Assembly (NCBI GenBank): GCA_036245805.1
Contig: BTRK01000006.1
Location: forward strand, 21,918,365-21,982,364
Length of the DNA stretch: 64,000 nucleotides
Source: Pristionchus mayeri
Taxonomy: Eukaryota; Nematoda; Chromadorea; Rhabditida; Neodiplogasteridae
Direction of reading: 5' to 3'
The position numbers were made by a program, and so were the translations under genes. Each line of letters opens with the position of its first letter. Within the stretch, counting starts at the first letter, position 1. The notes under the pieces were generated by a model that was not told where the DNA came from, ran no database searches, and was given only the letters and a program-made list of their open reading frames with translations. Below are positions 11,906 to 23,771 of this stretch, piece after piece.

Positions 11906-12920
11906 CGACCCACTGAAAGAATACCAAATTTGAGACAAGAGCAGCGTTCTGATCAAGTACCGAAAGGGAGGATCGCCTAGAAAAGTTTTTGCGACAACTT
12001 GCAATACCAATTATTAAAATGAATGAACTGGCAAGAGAGGAAAGAGGAGAGTAAATAAAAAGATGAACAAAACTCTCGGAGGAAGAACATCAAGTGGATA
12101 GGAAGGGAGGAAGGAGGAGCCAAGGTGAGACCATCCTCCGCCTCTAGATATGTGTGGATAGATTGCCGAGAGATATTCATCTGTCCTTCTACCAAACTCT
12201 TCGATAACATAAACTCGAAAATTGGGATGCAGACACGTTACATTGAGAAATGAGATAAATTGAGAACTGAACCGATTGCGGAATTTGTTTTAAGAACCTC
12301 CGCTCCGCTATACATGGATATTCGCAATAGTTTGAGTCAACTATTCATCCCTCTTTCTCGTCGTGATCGTCTTGTAGGGAAGTTTATCGGAAAAATTATA
12401 GAACGTCCAATGTAAAAGAACAACGAGTAAGTAATCCAGGTAGTTCATATCTCTGTTTTACAATATGGGCCTTCTTCTGGGTTTCTCGGTAAAGCAGGTG
12501 AATGTGCGAGGAATCAGCGGGATACAAGGTTTGTGATAGAAAGGACAGAAGTTATATGAGAGTGTTCCCTGGATTCTATGGGGAACTCGTGGGGGAATTT
12601 GGAATGATCCAAGATTACTTGAGATTAATGATTGAAAACAACACATACAAATATTGTACATCATGGGGCTTAGTGTAGCAAACAGGAGGGCCAAAATGAA
12701 GACTGAAAACTCTAGTAACTAAGTATCACAGATCAGAATACGACAGTTGAGGGAGTGGTGGAGGGACAGAGGAATGAGACAGTCTCAGGGTTGGTTTCAA
12801 TACCCCCACCATTATGCAAATTCCATTGCCCCCACCCTTATGTTCCGCAGGGTTGGTCAGAACTCGCAGCCGGCGTGGACACGTCTGGACAGAGACCATG
12901 GAGGGAGGGGATGGAGGGGC
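11906..12920. other. intergenic spacer
   Basis: About 1 kb between the start of the PB1/coiled-coil gene and the stop of the chromodomain gene. It should hold the promoter of the former. A 16-nt splice-bounded segment near 11960 could be a leader exon. I see no further gene. Confidence 0.4.
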
Positions 12921-15876
12921 CTAGTTTCTCCCTTTGAGAAACTTGGCCACTTCGTCGTCACAGTGCTGAATGAACGTCATTTTCATCAGGTAATTTATCA
13001 TAATTTTGAAGGTGTAAGTCAATGTCTGGACAGATTCGCATCCGGTTAGAGTTCCAAAAATGCATGAAAATGACTGACCAGATGACTCACGTGCTCCCAA
13101 GAGGGAGCATAATTGCCCTGCCAGTTGACGAGGTACTCGACGCCCTTCGAAGTGACACGACGACCGTCGATCGATGCAACCTGAGATGAGTAGATAGGAG
13201 GAGGAGCATACTCAATATAAAAAAATGAAAGTAATAATCATGACGTTAGAATGTTTATCTTCCTGTCCATGAAACCCAGGAAGATACATATTTCAAAAAG
13301 AAAGAAACTCACATAATACAGGCCCTCCTTCCTCTCTTTCTTTGTTCTCTGAAAATATTTATTAGCACTTCTAATAAGCAAAGTTCAAGTAAATTTACTT
13401 GATTTCAAATTAACAATTGATCCCTGATCTTAAATCACACATGAGATATCTCACCTTCGGGGGATTCTTCTTCATCTTCTTTTCTCTATTGCCCTACAAA
13501 TAAAATTTTCTTAAATACAGAACTCCGGTGTATGGGAAAAGTTTAAAACTTACATTGTGGTCTCCTCCATGGCGGTATTTGGTTCAACCCGCGTCCTGAA
13601 ATGTATTAGGTTGGTCAGAAAGTTTTTGCCGATTTTGGACCCCAACTTTCAGCTCGCATATTTTGCTTGTCTCAGATCGCCTCATGCTGTCCTCATACTA
13701 TTATATAGGGTTCAACGTGTTCAACGTTTACGCATGTTCAACGTTTACAACATTACGGTTATAGAGGGGCAAGGCTGTCTAATATGGGAGAAATTGAAGT
13801 AAGCGAAACAGTGAACTTTTCAGAAAAATTTAGATTTTCTTTAAAATAGCGGCACTTCAGGGATCAATTTTTGAGAGGAAGCTCACTAATTTTAATAAGA
13901 AGCCCGGGGCTTGCTCTCGTTAGTAGCAAAAATAGAGAGCTGCCGAATTCTTTATTTCCTTAGTACAGACGGATGAATCCGGACTCAATAGAAAAATCAA
14001 AATTTACGTGACCAAATTTCCTATTTCGGGGATTGACGAGGATGACACCTATCTAAGGGCGCTATAATCAATACCTACTGCACTTTCGATTACATCTATG
14101 TTTTAGAACCCAATCGGCTTTCTTACCTAAAAAGCGATATTTGTCAAAAAAACTATTTTTCGACGGAAATAACGAAAAAAACTGCTATTGAGGGATTTCA
14201 GGCACATCCTGCTCTAGAAAAAGTAGCGATCTCCAAAATCTTTCCAATAAGTGAGTGATAGGGCAAGAGTTGTTAATTAATTTGCGCGTGAAATTACTGC
14301 TCTTCAAACCACGGAGCTATCGCAAAAATGCCAAAAGTGTGAATTTCGATTATCAAAATTGGGTACCTAAATGCTGAAGAACCATGCTCCTGAATTAAGA
14401 CCCGGATCCTCTCGCGAAGATAATTATGGCACCTACTGGCAAGGTAGTTTATATTGGTGGATAATTGAAATCGCGAGACGCATTGGTGTAGATACCGTAA
14501 GCCAAAATCTCAACTGGAACCCCATCATGAAAATCCAAACTCGGATTACTCACTCATTTCTAATATGCATCTCTTGGCTGATCAGTCTCTACAGTACCAG
14601 TGCGGTGTATCTCCATCGTACTTTACACCTGTGGTTTAGATTTAACTCTTTCTTTATTCACAATGGAATGCTGAGCATTTAAAAAGACAAGGTTTTGGTC
14701 AGCCCCATTCAGTTTACGACATTACTGTATTTGTTTTCTTGGTTGTACAGATCTATGGCAACGTGCGCTAAGGAGTGCATAAATGTCCCTATCTATCACT
14801 AAAATACTCGAGCCGATTGCACCACAACGAACGATGGGAGAGGCAAGAATGCTTGATGGTCAAAATCGGCAAAAACTTTATGACCAACCTAATAATAAAA
14901 ATCTTTTTTCTTAATGCTCTTCATCGACAGTAAAATATGTATCATTGTGTCCTGATACAATGCTCCAACCAGCCTACCTTGGTGACCTTTTTGCGAGTCT
15001 GGGGAGGGATGTGGCTGTCTTCTTGTCAGTCTTCTTGTCTTCTTGTCCCCTCCCTTCTCTCCTACTTTCTTCGGCTGCTCTCTCTGAATCATAATAATAT
15101 TCGACATTGGATGCAATGCATCCACCCTGTCTAACCACCATTTTTATTCCAAAAATGAAATTCTTTTCAAAATATTGAATTCCGGTGCACGAGAAAAATG
15201 AATAAAACTAACGTTGTTGCCTCCTCCATGACGACCTTCTTTGGTCGAACTCGCCGTCTTCGCCCCCTAAAGTGTAATCAAAATTTGAATATTTTTCATA
15301 ATGCGCTTCATCTACAGTCGACTAAATACGTCATGGAATTCTGGCACAAGGCTCCAACCAGCCTACCTTGGTGACCTTTTTGCGAGTCTGGGGAGGGATG
15401 TGGCTGCTGCCAGCCTTCTTCTCACCTCCCTTATTTCCTCCTTTATTCGGATGCTCTCTCTGAATCATAATAATATTCGTCATTGGTTGCAACGAATCCA
15501 CCCTGTCTAACCAACCTTCGTGGGGACGACTGCCTTTTTCGACGCCACTGTCTTCGAAGTTGCACCGAGAGGAAGGGACGAGGTGTTCGAGAGATTCGAC
15601 GATGGACGAGTCTGAAAAGCTGTGTGGATGGAGTTTAGAGCGAGTTGAACTGACTCCTACACTTTCCTCTATTCATGCACATTTGAGAAATGAGATGAAG
15701 AGAACTGAGCAGAATAACGAAATGAAACGTGAGTGTAAACGGACCTCGGGTTCTTCGTTAGAGTGGAAGGAGGGGAGAGAGAAGGCAGACGAAGATGAGG
15801 ATGAGGCCCTTCGGCTTGATGGAACTCCTTCGCGCCACGGGAAGGCATTCCACCAAGCACGCATCATGTAACTCAT
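12921..15876 (-). CDS. basic chromodomain protein (HP1/CBX-like reader)
   Basis: Eight exons, all joining at phase 0, run from ATG 15876 to TAG 12921-12923, about 200 residues. The N-terminal two thirds are Ser/Lys/Gly-rich and basic (for example KKVTKGAKTASSTK). The C-terminal part is a chromodomain: GLYYVASIDGRRVTSKG, then VEYLVNWQGNYAPSWEH, with the aromatic residues expected of a methyl-lysine cage (Y, W, W), and a final helix EVAKFLKGRN. Chromodomains bind methylated histone H3 tails, so a nuclear chromatin role is likely. The last junction has alternative acceptors; the shortest gives a compact domain end. An extra copy of exons 3 and 4 lies within the gene but breaks the frame (see 13554-13595 and 14978-15083). 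The first exon is the least certain. Confidence 0.8.
13554..13595 (-). pseudogene. decayed duplicate of chromodomain exon 4
   Basis: This 42-nt splice-bounded segment matches the functional exon at 15213-15266 (54 nt), sharing CTCCTCCATG and nearby bases, and the flanking intron is also similar. It is shorter and, read at phase 0, has a stop at its fourth codon. A mariner-type element begins 10 bp beyond its acceptor side. Confidence 0.75.
13606..14892. mobile_element. mariner-type DNA transposon inserted in the chromodomain gene
   Basis: It is bounded by inverted repeats of about 31 bp (TTAGGTTGGTCAGAAAGTTT and onward), flanked by TA at 13604-13605 and 14893-14894. The length is 1287 bp. 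The right repeat differs from the left at a few positions. No intact transposase frame is visible; the longest open stretch (14371-14682) has no recognisable catalytic motif. Its ends differ from those of the element at 5035-6318 after the shared TTAGGTTG, so it belongs to another subfamily. Confidence 0.8.
14978..15083 (-). pseudogene. decayed duplicate of chromodomain exon 3
   Basis: This segment matches the functional exon at 15367-15459 over most of its length, including the stretch GACCTTTTTGCGAGTCTGGG and both splice sites. It is 106 nt long instead of 93, the extra 13 nt being an AAGACAAG-type internal repeat. Its inclusion would shift the frame, and the frame that matches exon 3 contains a stop. 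Confidence 0.8.
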
Positions 15877-16427
15877 CCTGTTAATGGAGTGGATTGAATG
15901 TACTTCCTGAAGAAGCAGTAAATGAGAGAACAATAAAGCAATGTAGGAATGGAAGGGAAATGAGTGGAGTGGAGAAGAGAACACATGAAAGATGCACAAA
16001 TGAGGAGCAACAAAACAATGCTTATCAGAAAATGAAGTAGTCAGAGAAAGGCGTGTGATATGACTACTACTATTCAACAAACATTCTTCCCCTCTTCCTA
16101 TCGTCCCCATCACACTAATTCCCATTCCATGCGCGGTTGCCCGAGAAACCAGGATGACTCCTCTCCTTCATTCTCCCCCTCGTCTACCAATGTTCAACAA
16201 ACATATCGCTAGTGTAGTGGGAAGCGAAACATCATACAGTGGTAATACGGTTGAATCATCCGGGTGCACATCGTGATTTGAAGAAAGTGCATCTTCATCC
16301 CCACTCCAGTAGGAGCGGAATACAATAGATAAATTCGAATTTAGAGAGTCCTCTTGAATAACCAATTTATTCAATAATTCAAAACAATGCATACAACAAG
16401 ACATCTTCTAATTTCTCTAGTCTTCAT
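15877..16427. other. intergenic spacer
   Basis: About 550 bp between the chromodomain gene start and the GATA gene stop, presumably holding the former's promoter. An open minus-strand frame across 15877-16125 is pyrimidine-biased and has no start context I trust. Confidence 0.4.
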
Positions 16428-18566
16428 TTATCTGACCCTCCTCAGTATGGTGTTGTCCAGTCCCTTCGGTCTCTTCGATCCATGACGCTTGAAATGCAAC
16501 CGACATTTGCTGCAATGGTTTACATTTACTATAAGTAACTTGTTCATTTCGCGCGAGTAGTGTGTCTGCAGTACTCCACTCCGTCATACTGTGACTACAG
16601 TGCTCACTTGCATTCCAACTCTCCCTCATCGTTTCTTCTCCATGCAGAAGCCTCCGTTGCCTCGCAATTCGCGCATCTCAGATTTCCCCCCGAGGGCACG
16701 CTGCGCCTCTGAATTTATACAAGTTTTCATTCCACCTTTATCCATTTTACAACAGATAAAGCAGATAAAATTTCAACCGAGAGTAAATTCATTGACTCCA
16801 AGTGCAATTCACTGACCCTGACAACTCTCTCATCCCATTCTTCATCCGATTCCTCTTCCACGTAGTCTTCAGACTGCATTCTCTTCGTTCTCTTCCTCAA
16901 TCTCCCACTCTGGCTTACAGAGGGACAAGCATCGTGACTGTACAGTTTGAGGTCCGCTTCTCTCGGCCATCCAATAACCTCGTTGGAAGAGAAAGCGGAA
17001 TTGGCCCTCGTCTGGAAAGTCAACCGTTGGATGTGTTGACTGATAACAACAAGCGTGCATGAGTGATTTTTGTGTCTTAATTTCACCTCTTCTCGTTTCA
17101 TTCCTACAATGGAGGAGGAGGAACTGGGGAAGTCGAATAAGGGATTGATCGCAGGATCTCCGGGCAGGAAGAGGTCATCTTCCTGCAATCAAGAGATTCG
17201 AATTACCGAGTCTCCTTGTTATGTCCTGCTCAAACAAATTCTGCAGTGTACGTGCAGTACATGTGGTAAATGGAAAATTGTTTAAAAAAAAATTTTGAAC
17301 AACTACCATTCTTAGTGCTATTCTCAGTACAAACCTCCTTGATCTCGAAGTCCATAGGTGGCCGTGGCAGAAGGAGACTTTCGCTTGTTGACGGCTTCTT
17401 CTTTTCGATGGACACTTCGGGATTCGCCGCCTGAAGTATGTTATCAAAAAGGCATTCACTTATATTCACTTATATTCCAGTCAATCCACTGTTCTTTGTG
17501 TTCTGCTTATTTGTGCATTCCTATTATAGTTTCAGTAAATCTCCCCGATACGATATTATAAAAACCTGATTCGTTGCAACCTCATTTCCATCCGTGGCTG
17601 TGCCGGTGCTCTTCTCGCTGAGTGTCATGAGCATGCACTTGGATGCCTCAGCCAGGGCGTAGACTGCATTTCGGAGATGGTCGTCCCTGAGTCATCTTCA
17701 CAATACTTAGAGTAATAATAAAAAAGTGCATTCCCCTTGGGAACCCATTACTTAGGTGTTCTCTTTCTATAGAAAGAGAACACCTAAGTCTACAGATAGA
17801 ATTGACGCCACGTAAATAACAGTGATCAACACATCTGTTCGTATATTTCATGATGACGTATCTACTCAACGTTCGATTCACAGCATTAGCCCAGTTGCTT
17901 TCTATCATGCTCATTTTCAAGCAATTGAATAACCACGTTTTGACTGAAAATAGCTAACTTGTTTGCATCAGTCTTCTTGTAGTGGTCGACGCTGTGCTGG
18001 AAGAAGTCCAGATCGGCAGGAAGAGTCTGAAAGGGGGGGGGGGTGATCATTGAAAGGAGTCCCAGACTCCGGCTACCTTACCATCTTTCATAAAAAATAC
18101 ACCATCTCTTAGTCAATTTTTTTCAAATGCATCATTTACGCTGAGTTGTTTTCATAACCACGCAATGCTTAGTCATTGACTATGTTGCGTTAAAGTCAGT
18201 CTTCACTTACTCAAAGGGATTACTAAACTAAGTATGCATGCATATTTTCCATCAATAAACTCCCACCTGGTAGATTCCCTTGTCGTTGACCTTCCAAATC
18301 GTCTCCAGGAGTGATCGAATCACTGATCCAGCGGGGTCTCTCGATCCGAAATTTCCGATCTGCAAATTTGTACATTTTTAAAGTTGATGACAGTTTTTTT
18401 AATATTTTAGGAAAGCGCCTTCAAAAAAAGCAGTTATGATTTTCGTTTGTTCAAAAGAACGAAAGAATATGAGAAACGGAGAGAGCAGGATTCACTAACT
18501 GTATCAACTCACACTCGACAGGAGCTCCTCGATCCTCGCTGTTCGGGAGGCGATGTCGTCCGGCAT
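16428..18566 (-). CDS. GATA-type zinc-finger protein
   Basis: Nine exons join in phase from ATG 18566 (MPDDIASRTARIEELLSS) to TAA 16428-16430, about 300 residues. Residues 1-110 are a helical region of no recognised family (SVIRSLLETIWKVNDKGIYQ, then HLRNAVYALAEASKCMLM). A Ser/Pro-rich linker and a basic/acidic stretch (RLRKRTKRMQSEDY) follow. The last two exons encode one finger of the form CANC, 17 residues with WRRNDEG, then CNKC, followed by the basic tail RLHFKRHGSKRPK. This is the C-x2-C-x17-C-x2-C plan of GATA fingers. Such proteins bind (A/T)GATA(A/G) or act in chromatin complexes. The intron inside the finger falls between Asn and its third base. A C-tract at 18033-18043 serves as the polypyrimidine tract of one acceptor. 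Confident on the finger, not on the target genes. Confidence 0.88.
17750..17789. repeat. 40-bp perfect palindrome without spacer
   Basis: ACTTAGGTGTTCTCTTTCTA is followed directly by its exact reverse complement. It lies in the intron between exons 3 and 4 of the GATA-type gene. Confidence 0.95.
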
Positions 18567-19199
18567 TTATTGAAGAGGGAAACTGAATGGAAGAAGGAGA
18601 ATGAATCGACTGACTCCTCGCTATCTGTCCGCGTCTCGCGCTTTCCTTGCTTCTCTAATCTCTCTCACATTCACGTGCTCTCTCTCTCTGTCTTCTTCTG
18701 CCCTCTGGGCTTCCTTCTTAGAATCAATAGGAACGACATGGAACAGTGATAAGATCACTTGCAAAAATAATGCAAAAAATAAAAATAAAAGAATAGGCAG
18801 AATGCATAAGCAAAGTATGAAAACGAGTTGATTTGTGCATGATAGCATGTGAAATGCTTTCCCGCCCGCCAGTTTGCGATAAACTACACCGTTGTACGAT
18901 ATGCCGGTTTAGAAACCCTTAGCTCACCACAAAAAAAATGAAAACTAAAAAATCAGATGTCCCTTTCTTCAATATTTTTCAAGTGTTTTAGCATTTGAAA
19001 ATGTGAAATTATTGCAATACTTTGAGTTATGTTGGCCAATTTCATGTCGTTCGATCGGAGACAATCCAATTTCCCCGTTCTCTTATCAGTAAGTTTTCAT
19101 CAAGCAGCAACGAACTACTATTCCTTTATCGACGAATTTACTCTTACATGGAGGAAGAAGCTACTATTACAATCTGGAGAGAGGACTTGGAGTGTCTTC
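18567..19199. other. intergenic spacer
   Basis: About 630 bp upstream of the GATA gene. Pyrimidine-rich CT repeats lie around 18630-18710 and AT-rich sequence follows. No gene seen. Confidence 0.4.
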
Positions 19200-20251
19200 T
19201 TAGGTACTTCCCGCAGGGGGAATCACTTGCTGGCCTGCACCAGGTCCCGAGGCGACTCCAGAAGTTGCTGGTACCGCGACTGGTGCCGGGTGCTTCGAAG
19301 GATCGTCATCTGGTGTCGGTGCCGGTGCTGGTTCGGGCTGGGACTTGGGGACGCCGACCAGCGACTTGAGATGGAAATCGAGCTCGAACGGCTGCTCCTG
19401 CAAGAGATAATCTCATTTTACGTTACAAATATGTTTAAACGAAAAGAACAACAATAACTAGCATGATGTATGGCGAGGATGATGTTGTTGTTCTTCTCGT
19501 GCTTCGACCAGAGATACGAACCTCAATTCTTGCAATTTCAGAAATGACGTCACTATTAATCCAATGAAAATGACCAATCGCATAGGTGTAGAGACGTACC
19601 TTCCAAATTACCCAGCTTGATTCTTCCCGATTCAATGTCTTGCGGCTTCGGCTGAACGAAGAAATAGTCAAAGACCAAAGATCACGTCTCTCACCTGAAT
19701 GCCAACGTTGATCTTCTGATCCTCTAACGTTCCCTGCAATGTCACGTACGCATCGGAAATCTGACACACTTTGCATAGGTCTGACTCATTCAGGATAAAT
19801 TCACGCTATTTCTCGGTCGATTGATGGGAAGAAAGAAGATCTCCCTCACTCCTCTCCGCTTTTTTCAACTCACGAGTGCGTCTTGCAATCCCAGCTGGAT
19901 TTCATTCTTCCCTGGCAACTTCACTTTGTACGGCACCTCAACAATAGTCTTTGATGTTTGGACGATCTAAGGGGAAATAGTCTGACAGAAATTTTCGAAC
20001 TTTAAGGGATCCATGATCAGATAAATATGGCAAATCGTGCTCACCTCAACGGGAACGACGTATGTATGATCCTTGTAGAATTTTTTGAAATCGATAGGCG
20101 GCTCAGTAACTAGAAAAATCAGTTGATGATCCACCTAGACACCGTACTTAGAGAGGCTCTCACCGATTTGTGGTGGCTGAGGTTGCTGGATGGGGCCAGA
20201 TTGGATGGAGGGAAGGCCGATGAGGAGAAGGAGAAGAATGGAGAGACGCAT
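19200..20251 (-). CDS. secreted protein of unknown family
   Basis: Seven exons run from ATG 20251 to TAA 19200-19202, about 210 residues. The first exon encodes a clear signal peptide (MRLSILLLLLIGLPSIQSG). The rest has alternating strands (HTYVVPVE, TIVEVPYKVKLPGKN, DAYVTLQGTLEDQKINVGIQ), suggesting a beta-sandwich exported protein. The last exon is a Pro/Ala-rich low-complexity tail. The path through exon 6 is open only if exon 5 uses a donor at GGTAC|GTCTCT; exon 6 then reads IEVRISGRSTRR in phase. No cysteines are visible in the mature part, unlike the neighbouring ET-module proteins. Likely extracellular; function unknown. Confidence 0.7.
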
Positions 20252-20829
20252 CCTGGAGAGAACGGAGCCTCATAAAATGGTGAAATGGGGCGACGAACCG
20301 TTCGGTGGAGAGGAATGTGTTAGGAATGAGGGGAGAAGAGAGTGAAGTGCGAATGAATTTATTGAAATTGATTCACCTGTTATTGTCACTATCGCTATTA
20401 AATTTACATGTGTATTCAGAATTTGAAAAAAATAGTCCAGTAAATGTGTAAAATCCTTATGGCAGTGGATCTAAAACGCGCTAGATGATGTAATCATGCG
20501 CAACTTTATGGAATACTGTCGTGTTATGGCCCTCTTTCTGCGGGAAATGCCCTGGGGCAATAGAAACAGTTTTGATCCAGCAAGTAACTGATCAGCAATT
20601 TATTGCCTCTACAGTGAGCCAAGGATGGCTGAGGTAGCTCTTGTTTGTTGGCAATACTGTGATGTTGGGGTATTTCGGTGGCAGAAGTAGGTGATGAATT
20701 CAATGGACGATTAAGATGTAACAAATTAAGCGAACTAGATGAGATATCGAAGATCTATGCTGAAGGGAGAGAGTGCATCAACTGTAGTATTCGTGGCTCA
20801 GATTGCGAAGGATGATGGAGGGATCCTTC
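20252..20829. other. intergenic spacer
   Basis: About 580 bp between two secreted-protein genes. It should carry the promoter of the 19200-20251 gene; no other feature seen. Confidence 0.4.
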
Positions 20830-21497
20830 TCACTTCTCGTCTTCCGCCTTCGAGAAGAGAGCGTTGCATCCATCCTTCGTGCAGCAACAGTAGTGCATCT
20901 CTTGGAAGGCAGCGGGAGAGATGCACTCCTCCTTGCATCGACGATCGCCCTGAGAAGAGAATGTAGTGGCTTCCTCTATCGCGGACTCCCCACCTCCGCG
21001 ATGGACATACAGCCCTGTTGGACAAGCCCAGCGTCGCTCCAGAGTGAATAGCAGCCCATCTCGATATTCTGGAAATGAAGAATTTAGTTGTTGTAATTTA
21101 GTTGTTGTGTGTTTATTTTTTTAAAATATTGAATATTCACATGATATTCTTTTTCGAGAACAACTACTTAGTGATGATTTCATTCGTTGCTTTTATTATT
21201 ATTGCAATTATAAATTAAATGGAGCGGAGAAAATATGATGTAACCAACTGACGATATCATCCACACGACATTCCTTGATGGAGTATTCATCCGATCCAAT
21301 CTTTCGGGAGATGCATGAGATGGGGGGCCGTCCCTCCACTCCTTCGTGAGGGAATCCATCGGATCTGGAGATACGAGATTACAGTAGATCAATATGAGAG
21401 AAAGATAGAGAAAGGTGACTCACAGAAGTGGATGGGTGAGCTCTCCGAGAGATGAGACCACCATAATGGTGAAGCAGATGAAGGTGAAGATTTTCAT
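20830..21497 (-). CDS. ET-module secreted cysteine-rich protein
   Basis: Four exons encode about 126 residues, from ATG 21497 to TGA 20830-20832. The signal peptide is MKIFTFICFTIMVVSSLG. The mature part has the cysteine spacing of the nematode ET module (related to the activin-receptor/Ly6 fold): PISC, IKEC, MGCYSLW, QQGCM, DRRCKEEC and the diagnostic end HYCCCTKDGCN. ET-module proteins are a nematode-specific family of small secreted proteins of largely unknown role. A paralogue follows in the same orientation at 22163-22714 and another lies at 60426-61003. Confidence 0.88.
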
Positions 21498-22162
21498 TGG
21501 ACTGATGAGCCTCGCCTAAGGAACGAGTGTCTGAAACTACGAGAAATGAAGATGGGGGAGAGATGTGTGAAGGATGAGAGGGAATGGCTGACGGGGAAGA
21601 GGGGAGGGTCAGCAAGGGAGAGAATGAGAAGCTGCAGAACCCTCATCGTCAGAACTCTCTCCCTTTCGCCCACTCTCTCATCGTCCACGAAAGAGATAAA
21701 GAAACAGAGGCCATGTATCAAATGAGAAAGCGCAACGTTGAACGGGACGCAAACAAACATTCGATTTTACTCGACAATGAAGAAAGGATCTGCGTGAACA
21801 AAACATTATTTCAGAGACTATCCAGAGCAATAAAAGGGAACGGTAATTGCTGTTCTTCCCACACCTCGTCCATTTGTGGGCTAGCAATGGTTTCCGTATT
21901 TCTGCGATGGTTTTGGCGAGAAATACAAGCAAAACATGTGATGTATCTGGTAAGCGAGCGAGCATGCACATTATCAACAATTTACGAACTAGATAAATTA
22001 ACGAGTGCTAAGCACAATGCATAACCCCAATTGATGAGGTAGTTATTCTAGGTCGGAATGTGGTTATGGAAGGTCGGCGAAAAAGGGGTGAACTAACAAA
22101 GTGCCTAACCAAGTCACCAGTATCTACAATGCAACGAACGAATGAGTGGGGGGGGGAGTCGT
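21498..22162. other. intergenic spacer
   Basis: About 665 bp between the two tandem ET-module genes. An open + strand frame at 21584-22024 is antisense to pyrimidine-rich sequence and has no recognisable product. Confidence 0.4.
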
Positions 22163-22714
22163 TCAGTCCTCTTCTCCTTCTACTGAGTACTCTCCATTGC
22201 ACAGGAGTTCCTCGCAGCAGCAGAAGGCTAGATCCCCATTCTTCTTTCCGATGCATGCATCTCCACTCGAGCACTGGTCATTGAAGGCGATCTGTGATAG
22301 TACGGTAGAACGGTGTTCAATCGAGAAGTGAGCTCACTGGGGGGAAGGACATGCAGCCCTGCTTGATGACGTCAGTCTCATTGAACACAGCAAAGCATAC
22401 GGCCTTCGTCGCGAACACCTGGAATTACATTCATTTTCAATCAACTAATCGATTAAGCTGGGAGTACTGTAGTCGACTTACCGCCTTAGGATCAGGCGAA
22501 CATTTGATGAAGGAAGGAGTTGTGATGGATTCATTCTGTGCGATGCAGATCAATTGTCCACTCTCGTCGATTCCGTCAGAGCTGCAGTACTATCACGTGA
22601 TGAGGTGAACATTTCGAAATGGCTTTAGGCAACTTACTCGAGACTGGAATCTGGAGTCTTCGTCAGTTCTCTGGTTGACACCAGAGTGAGAGACAGAAGG
22701 ATGAGCAGTTGCAT
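22163..22714 (-). CDS. ET-module secreted cysteine-rich protein, tandem paralogue
   Basis: Four exons encode about 130 residues, from ATG 22714 to TGA 22163-22165. The signal peptide is MQLLILLSLTLVSTREL. The cysteine plan matches the neighbour: GQLIC, FIKC, KAVC, KQGCM, NDQC, GDAC and the end FCCCEELLCN. Exon number and intron positions match those of the 20830-21497 gene, so the pair arose by tandem duplication. The sequences between cysteines have diverged widely. Presumed extracellular; role unknown. Confidence 0.88.
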
Positions 22715-23771
22715 GTCGAGGCTGTCGGAGGAGTTGTTTATGGGAACGATCGATCAAGCTGCGGGATGCTCTTGTGAACTGGGGATGAGGTCAGTAAGGA
22801 GAGAGCGGGGACTTGTTAGAAGTCACATAATGCAACTCTACTGCGCCCTCTCCCGTTTGTGTGTTCTTTCGTTTCTCTCTCAGTGTCTCATCAGAGAAGT
22901 TCCAGTGGACAAGAAGTTGTTGGGAAGAGAAGAAGGAGAGAGGAAACATCACATCAGACTTCCCGTCATTGTGTTGCGAGAGAGGGGAAGGACGGGGTCA
23001 AGAAGCCAAGTCATACTCTGACCACGTTTTTAGATTTGAAAGAGAGAACTAACAAATCGAATCCATATTTTTTCAAAACTGACTGGAGAAAGTTTTTTAT
23101 AATGTTCCATACGTTTAAAAATCTTCGTTTGTATTGTCAATCCACATGATGGCGTTGTCCGAGATCACTAAGAGTAAATTCGTCGATTGAAGGGGCCCAT
23201 GGTTTCCGTCCCAGTTTCTCGTTCTTTTCCACCTTTCTCTGACATGTGAGTCTTGATTTTCACTTCGAGAGAAGGGAGTAAAGAGCACGGGGATGCGGAA
23301 GGAAAAAAGAAGATTGGAGGAAGAGAGGAGTCAAGTGAGCAGCAAACAAATCAGAAGGTATCCATGTTATGTGATAATGTGGCCACAAACAAATATTGTG
23401 TTCTAGTTTACTGGGGTCTGAAGTCAAGTAGAAGAGTACTCAACTTGAAGATCCCGTGTATACTGATTTCTAAAACTGGATCTCATCCAATTGGTAGGAC
23501 CCATAAAATGCTTCACTTGTTTCTCGAAATTGCGCTTCCAAGCATTCACCACACTGCCCACATTCGATTTTTATATGAAAAAAAAGTTTATCAAAGATAA
23601 AAAAGGGAAAGATGTCTATCCCGCCTGCTTATTAAAATAACAATAGTTAAACAACTTTGTAAAACCAAACAATTTCAGAGAAGAATAACGTCCTAAACAT
23701 TTGTTCGAAATCCTTCCCTACTGCAACAATCAACAACGGTCGATCACTAATCGATAATAATCTAGGGCTCA
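22715..23771. other. intergenic spacer
   Basis: About 1.05 kb between the second ET-module gene and the 3' end of the RPC4 gene. An open + strand frame (23253-23600) has no start I trust and no known family. No other feature seen. Confidence 0.4.

Noticed and set aside
21584..22024. 146-codon + strand frame
   Set aside because: No family, no splice context; antisense to a pyrimidine-rich spacer between the ET-module genes.
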